In this document: one piece after another, positions 53,792-62,958 of the stretch
Position numbering within the stretch: position 1 is the first letter of the stretch
Layout: each line of letters opens with the position of its first letter
NCBI GenBank assembly: GCA_928724745.1
Contig: CAKMXJ010000022.1
Coordinates: 396,367-460,366 of the forward strand
Length of the DNA: 64,000 nucleotides
Origin: Anthracocystis setariae
Lineage: Eukaryota; Basidiomycota; Ustilaginomycetes; Ustilaginales; Ustilaginaceae
Reading direction: 5' to 3'
Position numbers and translations under genes: made by a program
The notes under the pieces: generated by a model
What the model saw: only the letters and a program-made list of their open reading frames with translations
What the model was told of the DNA's origin: nothing
Databases searched by the model: none

Positions 53792-54264
53792 CAAGGGGGT
53801 GTGCTTTTACAAACAGGGTAGGGTTGCTTAATAAAAGTTGTTCATCTACCCAAAATAGGTATATTTGATTACTTAACCCTACGCAAGTTGCATAATAAAA
53901 TGTTGCTGTACGGCTCCGTCAATATCGGCCCGACTCGACTCGGGTTGGCAAAAATTTCACTTTTCAGGGACGCACCCATAGTAAACTATGGCTCAAATAG
54001 GCCCAAATGAACACCCTGAAACTCCCATGGAAGGGCGCAAAGTGGTTGTGGAGCTATGGCCGACTTGTTGTTTTTGGAGATTTTGGTCGAAGCTCCAAGG
54101 GTCCCCCCTTTGAAAGTGGGAAAATGGACCACCTCCAATCTCCACGCTAGCTTAATCAAACTTGCTCACACATGCTAGGAGATGCTAGCAGTGAAGTTTC
54201 AGAGGGAGCGCATCCCTGGTTGCTGAGATACGGTGACTCGGGTTTTGACCCCGACCCAACCCTG
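53792..54264 (+). repeat. Subtelomeric module C, copy 3 (truncated)
   Basis: Starts CAAGGGGGTGTGC, slightly different from other C starts. It breaks off at CCAACCCTG, where C-strand telomere-like ACCCTAGCCCTAGG follows. Confidence 0.87.
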
Positions 54265-55502
54265 ACCCTAGCCCTAGGCCGTGGTGCGCCGGCTGCACGC
54301 GACGGTCAAGTCCGTTGCCCATTTCCCTGCCAAATGGCGGGGCCTGCCATTTGTACATCACCCCAATGGACAGCCAATTTTACACTGCTCCAGTGCAGCA
54401 ACGTCAAACGCCAGATTTTAGCAGGAGCAACGGGCAATGGGCAACGGACGCGTCAAAATTGCAAGGAAATTGGCTGGGCAATGGTCAAAGTGGAGGACTG
54501 TTCCAGTGCCTGATGTACAGATCCAACTTTGTTACTGGCGCCGTGCCCAAAGTACAGATCCAGTGAGCGTATCTGTGGGTGCATCAACTCCAGGTCAGCA
54601 CCTTTTTCCCGTCTGTCAGACCGCCAGCATGTCAATTGACCAGCACATTCATTTTCTTTGACTGTCAGACCGCCATCAAGTCTAGCAGACGGGAAAGCAT
54701 GGGAACCACAGAAGGAGTACAAAGCGGTCTGTGTGGAAGATGGAGAGTCAAATCACGGAGAGCCTTCTTTCCTCTGCGGTAGTTGTATTTTCCAAGGCAG
54801 CACAGCACAGAGGGGGACGTGTCTCTGAGAATCAGGTTTTTTCTCAGAGAGGCAAGTCCCCCTTTGCTGGAAGTCCGAAGCCAAATTGCTTGAAATTATT
54901 TTTCAGGCAGCACAGCACAGTGGGGGGACGTGTCTCTGAGATTCAGATTTTTGCTCAGAGAGGCAAGTCCCCCTTTGCTGGAAGTCCGAAGCCAAATTGC
55001 TTGGAATTATTTTTCAGGCAGCACAGCACAGTGGGGGACTTGTCTCTTCGATCTACTTTTTGATTCTGAGAGACAAGTCCCCCTCCTTCTCAATGCTGAA
55101 CTGTTGCAATCACCCCAGACCTCTTAATACAATCATGCCAGCCACTTCTCAGGCTATCAATACCATTGCACATAGGAGACTCAAGGCTATCAATGAGAAG
55201 CACAAGTAATTCCATTCCAGACTCGAAGAGAAAAGGGGGGATTCTGAATGACCAGCTCCAAAAAGGCTCGAGACCCCCAAAATCTGACCTGGCTGAAAAT
55301 TTTTGCCGAGTTTCCCCTATTTTGATCCTGCCACCCAAGTCTGATTTCCGAGTTCCATAATTTCCCTGACGTGTTTTTTTGCATTCTGAGTGTTAGTTCA
55401 TACCGAGTGTTGGTCCAATTGATGATTTTGGTCAGGTATTCCTCATTGGCACGTGTTCTTGACCTTCTGCGTGGTCTGGTATATACCCTTGCTGATACAG
55501 AG
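54265..55502 (+). repeat. Subtelomeric module F, copy 1
   Basis: Begins at ACCCTAGCCCTAGG and ends at the (TTAGGG)3 array. It shares diverged blocks with 57970-58658 (CACTGCTC.AGTGC, ACGCGTCAAAATTG, AAATTGG.TGGG). Three hairpin units lie at 54796-55083. No gene is supported. Confidence 0.7.
54796..55090. repeat. Three tandem hairpin-forming units of about 110 bp
   Basis: Units start at 54796, 54906 and 55017 with GGCAGCACAGCACAG. Each holds GGGGGAC-K-TGTCTC and its inverted partner GAGA..CAAGTCCCCC. In the third unit the 14-bp arms (55033-55046 and 55070-55083) are perfect. Confidence 0.9.
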
Positions 55503-55520
55503 TTAGGGTTAGGGTTAGGG
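55503..55520 (+). repeat. Interstitial telomeric repeat (TTAGGG)3
   Basis: Three perfect units between module F copy 1 and module A copy 2. Confidence 0.95.
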
Positions 55521-56040
55521 TTATTAGAGGTTCTGGTGCTCAAGGAAAAACCACTTGGCCTTCTTATGATCTGGCAACCTCAATGGGGCTATAAGCTACC
55601 GGAATAGTTACAAATTTTGTTAAAGTTTAACAAAAATTGCAACTTTCCGAGCCGTCAAAGTTTTTTGACCTTGAGTTGATTCTGCTAATTGACTTGTCTG
55701 CAGATGCGCTGGACACATACACTGGGGCCCACAGGTAAGGGAATGGATAGCCATATCATCTCAAATTAAATGGTTGAGGCTGTATGTCATCATTCAATGT
55801 TGTTGAGGTTGACAACCTCCTTAACCTAGCCAACCTAGCCTGCAACCTCAGCAACCCGGACCTCCACCTCCACAACCTAGCCAGCCTCAACCTCAACCTC
55901 AACCTCTGCAACCTCACTAGCCTCAACCTCAACCTCAATGTCTGCAACCTAGCCAGCCCAAGCCTCAACCTCTACCTCAACCTCAGTATGGTCAACCTCA
56001 GGAGGTGCAAGCCTAGCATGATCAACCTCTGGAGGTTTGA
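55521..56040 (+). repeat. Subtelomeric module A, copy 2 (520 bp)
   Basis: Same orientation and length as copy 1 (48815-49334). Beyond 56040 the AACCTC-like pattern continues in unique sequence to about 56150, so this copy may be closer to the full module. Confidence 0.9.
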
Positions 56041-56281
56041 GCTCAACATGGTCAGGCTTGGCAAGTCCACCCTCAACCTGGATGTCAATCTTGGTATGGT
56101 CTACCTCAACCTTAGTAGGGTCCACATTGGCCTCAACCTTGCCTGTCTGATACTGATTGCCAACCTCACCAGGATGCACACCAGCCCTCATAACCTTCAA
56201 GCTTGATGTCAACCTCAGCAGCATAGACCTGAATGTTTGGATCAACCTTAAAGCTCTGCTGAGTTCAACAAAATAGGATGC
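56041..56281. other. AACCTC-like flank of the solo LTR
   Basis: Degenerate continuation of module A. It ends in GATGC, the left target-site duplication of the solo LTR. Confidence 0.5.
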
Positions 56282-57391
56282 TGTCACAGGCGGTGAAGCC
56301 GAGGCGGCAGAAAAGTGGCCTTTCGACCGCTCTCGGCACTGGTGCGGCCAAGGGGGCTTCAGTTGACCGCCACAGCATTCGGATGAAGGGGGTAAGCCGT
56401 CGGCAGTGCGTCGTATCGAGCATTGTCGTTACCGTAGGCAGCGAAGCCGGAGCGGTGGAAAAACTGTTTCGCGGCCGCGTTCAACGCGAGTGCGGCTCAA
56501 AGAGTCTTTCTCGGCCGCTTTCGCTCATAGTGGTCGGATCGCGACCGTTCGACGCCGCAGAGACGCTGGATCGCGACAACACCATCTCGAGGTGATCAGC
56601 AGTTGAGGGACATCATATCAGACGCTCTCAGAGGCTTGGAGGTGATCAGCGGCTTGTACCACGGTCAGTACATGTGCACACGCAGGCCATGCAGCTAGAC
56701 AATAGGCTAGCGCCGGGTCGGCCTCGTCCTAGGGGCTTGAAGCTGTCTTACTTAAGGCCTCCTTCCCTGGCTCGTAGTGGATGAGCTCCTCATCCACTCT
56801 ACTTCTTACAACACCAGTCTTCAGCTCAGTATCTATTCTTAACGACGTCTTCACGATCATTCCAGTAACTAGTTTAGTAAGTTGCAATACAGTATCATTG
56901 CAGCTTCCTCGCGTGCCTCCGTTCAAGTCGGAGAACAGCTAGTCCTCGTCGGTACGTGTACCGACACCGCAGCGCGTAAACGCTGCTACACGCTGACACC
57001 GAGACGGCAGGCTCTTAGCCGTCTCTCTAACAGCTTGGTGATCACGTCCAGTGTCCACCTAGCTAACCAGCCAGCCTTCTGTCTTGTCAAGAGCGCTCGC
57101 GAGACACCAGGCTAACACGCCGTAATACCGAGTACGCCGTGCTGCCTCTGAACGGAGCGCCAACAGCGTCAGTCGGTAATAGGTCGAACGCGGTCGAGAA
57201 GCCCACTCTCCACCGCCGCCAAGTCGAGTGCGGCCCAGTCGTCCTCATCGGACCGCCGACGTATCTGCACAACCCACCTCGTACTTCCCAGTTGCGCAGG
57301 CGCGTAACCCAAACTCGGCGGCCCAGCCCAACAGGACTGCACCGCTCTCGAAACAAGATCGGCCTATTTACCAGGCGCCCGACCGCTGACA
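56282..57391 (-). mobile_element. Solo LTR (1,110 bp), target duplication GATGC
   Basis: Inverted copy of the LTR at 46993-48102, same length, ends TGTCAG and GTGACA. It is flanked by direct GATGC at 56277-56281 and 57392-57396. No internal retroelement sequence accompanies it, so it is the product of recombination between two LTRs. Confidence 0.9.
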
Positions 57392-57396
57392 GATGC

Positions 57397-57776
57397 CTTG
57401 GCTGCATACAGACATAGTCAACCTTGGCAAGGCAAAGCTTGCTTTCAGTGCCAGGCTCAAGCCTCTATACTTCAGCCTTTGACCTTCATAGCATGCTCAA
57501 CTGGGGTGAGGCACATGCAAGGTATTTACAAGGTTGTTATTGTAGGTGAAAGTATGTACAAAGGATGTCCAAAGTGCAAGTGTATGTACAGAGGCTGTGG
57601 AAGGTTGGGGGCTATCAAAGGTTGGAGGCTATAGAAGGTTGGAGACTATCAAAGGTTGGAAGCTATCAAAGGTTGGAGGCTATAGAAGGTTGGAAGCTAT
57701 CAAAGGTTGGAGGCTATCAAAGGTTGGAGGCTATGGAAGGTTGGAGGCTTGGAAAGCTTGGGAGGCTTGGGAAGGG
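57397..57776 (+). repeat. Minisatellite region with GGTTGGAGGCTAT units
   Basis: From about 57602 to 57760 a 19-20-bp unit (GGTTGGAGGCTATCAAA and variants) repeats about eight times. Sequence before it shows no gene. Confidence 0.8.
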
Positions 57777-57969
57777 TCAGATCTCTTGCTTGATGACAAC
57801 CTCATAGTGCTCACCATTGTAGTAGAGGGCATGCCACTGAACCTCACCTTGGTTCCTCAAGGGTAGGACACCTTCCACCTTGAAGTAGCTGCTGTCCTTG
57901 TTGATGATGAGCAGGTGAAGGTCCAAGGCTAGGCAAGCTGCTGATAGGGTAGCATCATCCCCCCAGGTA
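57777..57969 (-). pseudogene. OTU-domain fragment, C-terminal part (third relic)
   Basis: The minus-strand frame encodes EGTWGDDATLSAACLALDL, LLIINKDSSYFKVEG and WHALYYNGEHYEVV, clearly the C-terminal part of the same OTU family but diverged from the module B relics. It is cut at CCTAGGGCTAGGG (57970-57980 region), a telomere-like junction. Confidence 0.78.
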
Positions 57970-58658
57970 CCTTCCCTAGCCCTAGGCGGTTGTCCCCGAT
58001 GGCTGGCGGGAGACAAATCTCCCCTGCCAAATTGACCTGACGCGTCTTGTCTCCCACCCCCAGGAGACAAGCCAAATTACACTGCTCAAGTGCCGCAGGA
58101 GAATCAAATATTTTTTGGCTGAGCGGCAGGTTGGACCCTGGGAGACGCGTCAAAATTGGCAGAAATTGGTTGGGTGGTTCATGTGTTTGGCCAGACTGCT
58201 GAAGTGCTCAGCGGACAAATTCAACTTTTCACACTCATGAAAGAGGGCAGGAGCAGCGGACAGGAGAGCAGGGACAGGAGACGGGAGACAAAGGCAGGAG
58301 ACAGGAGACGGGAGACAAAGGCAGGAGACACTCACTGCAGCAGCTGCAACCTTGGCGTTGGTTCACTCAATGCTAGGACATGCACACACGCCAATCAGGT
58401 AGCAGAGTGAGAGACAAAGATGCTTGAGCATGGGAGACAACAGAGTTTGTGCGCAGGAGACAGTGGTGCAGTGTGGATGGAAGCTGCGGTTGGGGAGACA
58501 AAAGGTATTTGAGCGTGGGATGCAGAGCAAGAGACTATAGATTCTGGCTGCAGGAGACGCATCAGGAAATTCTGGAGGACTGTGACGCTGCCCACTATGC
58601 CAGGTTAGCAATTTTTCACTGCACAGTCAAGTTTCTTTGTTAGCGGCAAACTCCAAAC
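57970..58658 (+). repeat. Subtelomeric module F, copy 2 (diverged)
   Basis: Starts at CCCTAGCCCTAGG like copy 1. It contains CTTGTCTCC/GGAGACAAG hairpin arms (58046-58054, 58063-58071), another GGGAGA/TCTCCC pair near 58010, and many GGAGAC repeats at 58255-58335, including a doubled 27-bp unit. Confidence 0.7.
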
Positions 58659-58661
58659 TTA

Positions 58662-58923
58662 CAAGGGGGTCTGAATTACAAACAGGGTAGGGTTGCTTAA
58701 TAAAAGTTGTTCATCTACCCAAAATAGGTATATTTGATTACTTAACCCTACGCAAGTTGCATAATAAAATGTTGCTGTACGGCTCCGTCAATATCGGCCC
58801 GACTCGACTCGGGTTGGCAAAAATTTCACTTTTCAGGGACGCACCCATAGTAAACTATGGCTCAAATAGGCCCAAATGAACACCCTGAAACTCCCATGGA
58901 AGGGCGCAAAGTGGTTGTGGAGC
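58662..58923 (+). repeat. Subtelomeric module C, copy 4 (truncated)
   Basis: Begins TTA-CAAGGGGGTCTG. It is cut after GTGGTTGTGGAGC, where the TTACAAGG boundary of element E follows. Confidence 0.87.
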
Positions 58924-59741
58924 TTACAAGGGGTTACCCACTAGGGGCTGACACGAAACATGTGTTGGGGTCTTAAGTAAAGTTGTTCATTGGTGCCAGT
59001 AGAGCAAAAAGCTTGCTGACCCCCGGACCAGTTTACTTGGTGGTTGCGGAGATACGGCCGGTCAAAGTTTCACGGGGTGGAAAAGTTGACTTTGTCAGAT
59101 GACCTGGGCAGGTTCTGGTGAGTGTCTGTATTAGTTCTAATAGGCTCAGAGAAGATACTGACAAAGTATCAGAGTGATTGGAGCAGACTAGCCTGAGATA
59201 TCAACATCCGGAGATCCACCCATAGGCCGACACCAACGTGACCACAACTGGACCTGGGCCAGGCCTGCTGCTGGCTGTTGGGACTGTGACTAGGGTAATA
59301 TGTACTGAAATAGGGGGGTACGCCAAGTTTCAGGCCCAGTTATTATGTGGGATTTGGCCTGAGAGCTGTCCCAGACTGTACCAACAGCCACTCCGGCAGA
59401 AAAGTGACCACTTTTGAAACGCTTTTGGTGTGGCATCGACCTTTTTAACGTGGGCAGCAGGCTGGGAGTTGGCAGTCTAATAGATTCAAGTATGCTGAAT
59501 AAGAATATGAATTAAAAATAAATTTGACACGTCTTTTTTGGGCAGTCCAGGTGCGTAGAAAGTTGGGAACGGTGATTGCTCCGTGACCGCTCAACATTTT
59601 GGAGATCCAAAAGGTGCGTAGTGTAGCCATGGATGGTCTCTACAACTTTGATTAAGGGGCCAGAGCTGTAGGACAGCTTCCTGCTGACTTGGTCAGAAAG
59701 TGACCATACTTATAGTGTTTTTTCTGGAGTGATTTCAACAA

Positions 59742-59817
59742 GCCAAGGTGGCTCAGTGGTCAGGAGACTGCCTGGGAGTTTCACTCCTAGGGTCATGGGT
59801 TCAATCCCCACTATCTC
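59742..59817 (+). ncRNA. tRNA-like sequence with A and B boxes (SINE-like)
   Basis: TGGCTCAGTGG (59749-59759) fits the A box and GGTTCAATCCC (59798-59808) fits the B box, 49 bp apart. The T-arm stem TGGG/CCCA pairs. Between them CCTGGGAGT-TTC-ACTCCTAGG forms a hairpin too long for a normal anticodon arm, and the acceptor stem does not pair. So it is tRNA-derived rather than a working tRNA. Confidence 0.55.
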
Positions 59818-60165
59818 CTAATTTCTGGGTTATGTGACTGAGGCTTCAAGACACATCCTTACCTAAGGGATGGCCTGTCTGATATTCTGCCCACTGCTAC
59901 TGGCCAGAATTGAGGATCGCCGATCTTGGGGAAAGAAATCCTGGGTGTGCCATCACGGTGTGATGTTAGGGAATGGTAGGTGCAGCTACCGGACTCTAGC
60001 AAAGCGCAGTGGTGTTGGGCCTCTGGCAGGGCTCATAAGGGAAAGAGGGGATCGGGGGGACCTGGGCTTGCCGGCTCAGTAACCCTGACCTTCTCTTTTC
60101 TTCTCTAAGATTCCGTGATGTTCTTTGCTTGGTCTGTGCACTTTGCATCCGGTCTTTGAAGATGA

Positions 60166-60176
60166 TATATATATCA
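60166..60176 (+). promoter_or_regulatory. TATA-like box upstream of the OTU gene
   Basis: TATATATAT about 280 bp before the ATG, followed by a C/T-rich leader, as is common before fungal transcription starts. Confidence 0.4.
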
Positions 60177-60455
60177 ACCCTCCCTTCCATCTTCCCACTT
60201 TCCTTCTTCCCTTCCTACCACCACCATCCCCTCTTGTCTTCACCATTCCTGGTCCAGTTGGATCCAAGTAGAGCTCCAAGAGTCCCTCAAGTGCACCCCT
60301 GGCCTTAGTTTGCTGGTTGACATAGCACCTCTGATACCTCACCAGCTGCCTTCCTGCGCCTTGGGAAATACATAGCACGCTGGTCAAAGAGCAGACACTT
60401 GGCAAAGACTGTACTAGTTGTCCCTTCTCCACCTTTTGTTCCATCTGCCACCATC

Positions 60456-62561
60456 ATGGACTTGGATTCTGTCAACATCAGCCTCTTCCCAGCTGATCTC
60501 CTACAGATCTGGTCTGATGTGGCACCTCTGCAGCTTGTCAGCCATTCTCCCATTGCCTCTGTCAGAGATGACGGCTACTTCAAGGACTGGGTCTTCATTG
60601 CACAATCTTCTGCCTACCTCAGAGTGGCACCAGAGTTCAAGAGACCTCTCTTCTTTTACCTCCAAGGCATTGGCTATCAGATCTTCCTCAGTGACTTTCC
60701 CACCGCCTTCATCAGAGGCAACCAGTCCATCCTCTTCTCCACACTGGTACAAGCACTGCAAGATCTTGGCTGCACAGCTGTCAGAGTTCAGACCTATGGC
60801 ATGAAGCACTACCTTGACCCAAACAACCTGGAGCTCCCCCTTGGCAACCCTGCCCATCCTCTTGCAAAGCACAACTCCTATGACTTGGGCCTCAACTATG
60901 CAAGTGACCAGATCCCTCTTGTCCATCCCAGGCACAACACTCCAGGTGTCAAGACCTTCCCTATGCTTCTCCCCATCAGCAAAGGGTTTGGCTCTGCTCA
61001 TATGGCTCTGACTCTGAATGATCAACCCTTCCTGGTCAAGGCTTATCCCAGGCTGGTGCACTCTATCAAGGCTATTGCTGGCAATCAATCTTTCACCAGA
61101 CCCAGCACCATCCTCACCCTCAAGAAGAGACACACCACCTGCAAGGCCTACATTGATCTGCTCAGCAAGCTCCCTCCTGCCCAGCTTGGTGGCCTCAGAC
61201 TTGAAGTCTCTGTCAAGGCTGCCACCCTGCCTGAAGCTGTGAACCTTGTCCTGGACACCAACCTCCTTGACATTGACACCTTCACTCAGCCAAGCTCAGA
61301 GGTGATGCAGCCCTACAAGCTCCTGCAGAAGCACTTCTCCAAGGAAGAGTTCATCAGCAACTGCCGCTCCATGCTTGCCACAGCAGAGTCTCTCAACATC
61401 TTCACCGGCCGCAGTAGCACTGCAGTCTCCATCACTTCCAAGCAGATAGTTGTGGACCTCTTCAACTCTATTGGCTGGAACAATGGCAGAAGCAAGCCCT
61501 CTGCCTTCAACCAGCCCACTGCCTGGTGGAACACTGAAGAAGAGGACTCTCCTGTGCCTGCTGAGGACCCTGCTCCTGCTCCTGCTCCTGCCACTGTGGA
61601 TCACATCATTGGCGTCCTGCCCATGACTGCCTTCTTCACTGCCAAGAAGTCTCTGCTGCCCTGCCACAACTGCCACCACTCTGCCCCTGCCTACTTCCTT
61701 GCTGGCGGCAAGAAGGCCTTCAAGATCAAGTGCTCCCACTGCAAGTCCTCTCTCACTCAGCAGTCAGCCAGGGCCTACTTCAACACTCTTCTTGCTGCAG
61801 GCACTCTCACTCTCACAGACACAGAGGCACCACCCAGGGCAGAGTCTCCTCCACCTCCAGTCCAGCTTGTCAGGCAGCAACCAGCCCTTCCAGCACCAGC
61901 TTCTGAGGAGGAAGAGGAGGAAGATGCTCCACCCAGGCTCTGCAGGAGATCAGCAAGGGTCAGACAGGCAAGCCCAGCTCAGCAGCCAGAAGACAGCACC
62001 CCTGGCAGCTACTACTATGGCTCAGACCCCTTTGTGGAGATCACCATGACTCTGCCTGCCACACCATCTCCACCTCCTGTGCGCAAGTCAGTCACCTTTG
62101 CAGCTGGCTCCAAGCCAGGTCTGCCTCAGCTGATCAAGCCCAAGGCTGTCATTGCCAAGAGCATCCGTCTCTCTGTCAAGCATGCTCCCAGGATCTCCAA
62201 GATCATTGCTGGTGATGGCAACTGCATGTTCAGAGCTGTCAGCTTCCACCTCTATGGCACACAGGACAGGCACATGACCATCAGGAGCAAGGCAGTCCAG
62301 CATCTCCAGCAGCACCCACAGCTCCTTGCCTCTGTCACAGACATCAACTACCTCAGCAACATGGACAAGGAAGGCACTTGGGGAGATGAGCTCATGCTCC
62401 AGGCCATTGCTGCTGCCTGCAACATCTCTCTCTTTGTCTACTCTGGTGCTGGTGCATGCTCCACCTCCAAGTACTCTGTCACCTATCCACACTCTGCGCC
62501 AGAGCCCCACTATGGTCTCTACTTCTTCCAGGCCAGCCAGCACTATGAGGTGCTCTTCTAG
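60456..62561 (+). CDS. Subtelomeric protein with zinc-ribbon-like motif and C-terminal OTU cysteine-protease-like domain
   Basis: 701 residues from the first ATG in the frame, without introns or stops. The N-terminal 370 residues form an unrecognised globular part (KRPLFFYLQGIGYQIFLSDF, LDPNNLELPLGNP, LRLEVSVKAATLPEAVNLVL). Then comes CHNC...CSHC at about 407-430, a zinc-ribbon-like pair, and a Pro/Glu-rich linker with an acidic run. The OTU domain (about 580-701) opens with IIAGDGNCMFRAVSFHLYG, holding the Asp-Gly-Asn-Cys catalytic motif (Cys about 590), continues with YLSNMDKEGTWGDELMLQAIA and ends HYEVLF with the likely catalytic His. OTU enzymes cleave ubiquitin chains, and OTU domains also occur in some mobile elements (family knowledge). 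The intact frame, with relics elsewhere, suggests a mobile-element gene. Confidence 0.75.
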   Translation: MDLDSVNISLFPADLLQIWSDVAPLQLVSHSPIASVRDDGYFKDWVFIAQSSAYLRVAPEFKRPLFFYLQGIGYQIFLSDFPTAFIRGNQSILFSTLVQALQDLGCTAVRVQTYGMKHYLDPNNLELPLGNPAHPLAKHNSYDLGLNYASDQIPLVHPRHNTPGVKTFPMLLPISKGFGSAHMALTLNDQPFLVKAYPRLVHSIKAIAGNQSFTRPSTILTLKKRHTTCKAYIDLLSKLPPAQLGGLRLEVSVKAATLPEAVNLVLDTNLLDIDTFTQPSSEVMQPYKLLQKHFSKEEFISNCRSMLATAESLNIFTGRSSTAVSITSKQIVVDLFNSIGWNNGRSKPSAFNQPTAWWNTEEEDSPVPAEDPAPAPAPATVDHIIGVLPMTAFFTAKKSLLPCHNCHHSAPAYFLAGGKKAFKIKCSHCKSSLTQQSARAYFNTLLAAGTLTLTDTEAPPRAESPPPPVQLVRQQPALPAPASEEEEEEDAPPRLCRRSARVRQASPAQQPEDSTPGSYYYGSDPFVEITMTLPATPSPPPVRKSVTFAAGSKPGLPQLIKPKAVIAKSIRLSVKHAPRISKIIAGDGNCMFRAVSFHLYGTQDRHMTIRSKAVQHLQQHPQLLASVTDINYLSNMDKEGTWGDELMLQAIAAACNISLFVYSGAGACSTSKYSVTYPHSAPEPHYGLYFFQASQHYEVLF

Positions 62562-62723
62562 ATAGTCTCCCACCACTTCATTTGTATATAACCCACGTCT
62601 GGGGCACTTTTTCCCACTGGGTTTTTCCCCCAGGCATGTACATAGCACTCTGTCAATCACAACCACCACTCCATAGCACTTCTCTGTTTGTCTTGTCTGA
62701 ATTTTGTGTCCACAATTTTTTTC

Positions 62724-62783
62724 GGGTTAGGGTTAGGGTTAGGGTTAGGGTTAGGGTTAGGGTTAGGGTTAGGGTTAGGGTTA
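62724..62783 (+). repeat. Interstitial telomeric array (GGGTTA)10
   Basis: Ten perfect units between element E and the first D module. Confidence 0.97.
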
Positions 62784-62917
62784 CAAGGTCCTCCCCGCCG
62801 GAGAGCACTTTGATCAAGAATCTGTACTAATGGGAGTTGTAGATATAGGTCTGAACTATATGTATGCAAAGTCTGACGGAACCATGTTCCGTGGTCACCG
62901 AGATACGGACCGTCAAA
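62784..62917 (+). repeat. Subtelomeric module D, copy 1 (truncated, 134 bp)
   Basis: Starts CAAGGTCCTCCCC; stops at CCGTCAAA, where full copies read on with GGTCCGCAG. GGTTAGGG repeats begin at the break. Confidence 0.93.
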
Positions 62918-62958
62918 GGTTAGGGTTAGGGTTAGGGTTAGGGTTAGGGTTAGGGTTA
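62918..62958 (+). repeat. Interstitial telomeric array, GGTTA plus (GGGTTA)6
   Basis: Perfect telomeric units joined to the broken end of D copy 1. It reads like a once-terminal telomere. Confidence 0.96.

Larger units (their letters stand above)
58927..62723 (+). mobile_element. Element E: 3.8-kb telomere-adjacent unit carrying an OTU-domain gene
   Basis: Left end TTA-CAAGGGGTTACC, right end directly before ten GGGTTA units. The left 0.8 kb is noncoding and shares GGAGATACGG-CCGGTCAAAG-type sequence with modules B and D. A pol III-type A/B-box pair lies at 59749-59808. A TATATATAT box (60166-60176) precedes the 701-codon OTU gene. The 3' part ends in CACAATTTTTTTC. It has no LTRs, no terminal inverted repeats seen, and no reverse transcriptase or transposase. 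Treating the whole interval as one mobile unit is inference from its boundaries. Confidence 0.5.

Noticed and set aside
54796..55090. A CRISPR-like repeat array.
   Set aside because: This is a eukaryotic subtelomere, and the spacing comes from tandem duplication of a 110-bp hairpin unit, not short repeats with unique spacers.
59742..59817. A functional tRNA gene.
   Set aside because: A and B boxes are present, but the acceptor stem does not pair and the anticodon arm is replaced by a 9-bp hairpin with a 3-nt loop.
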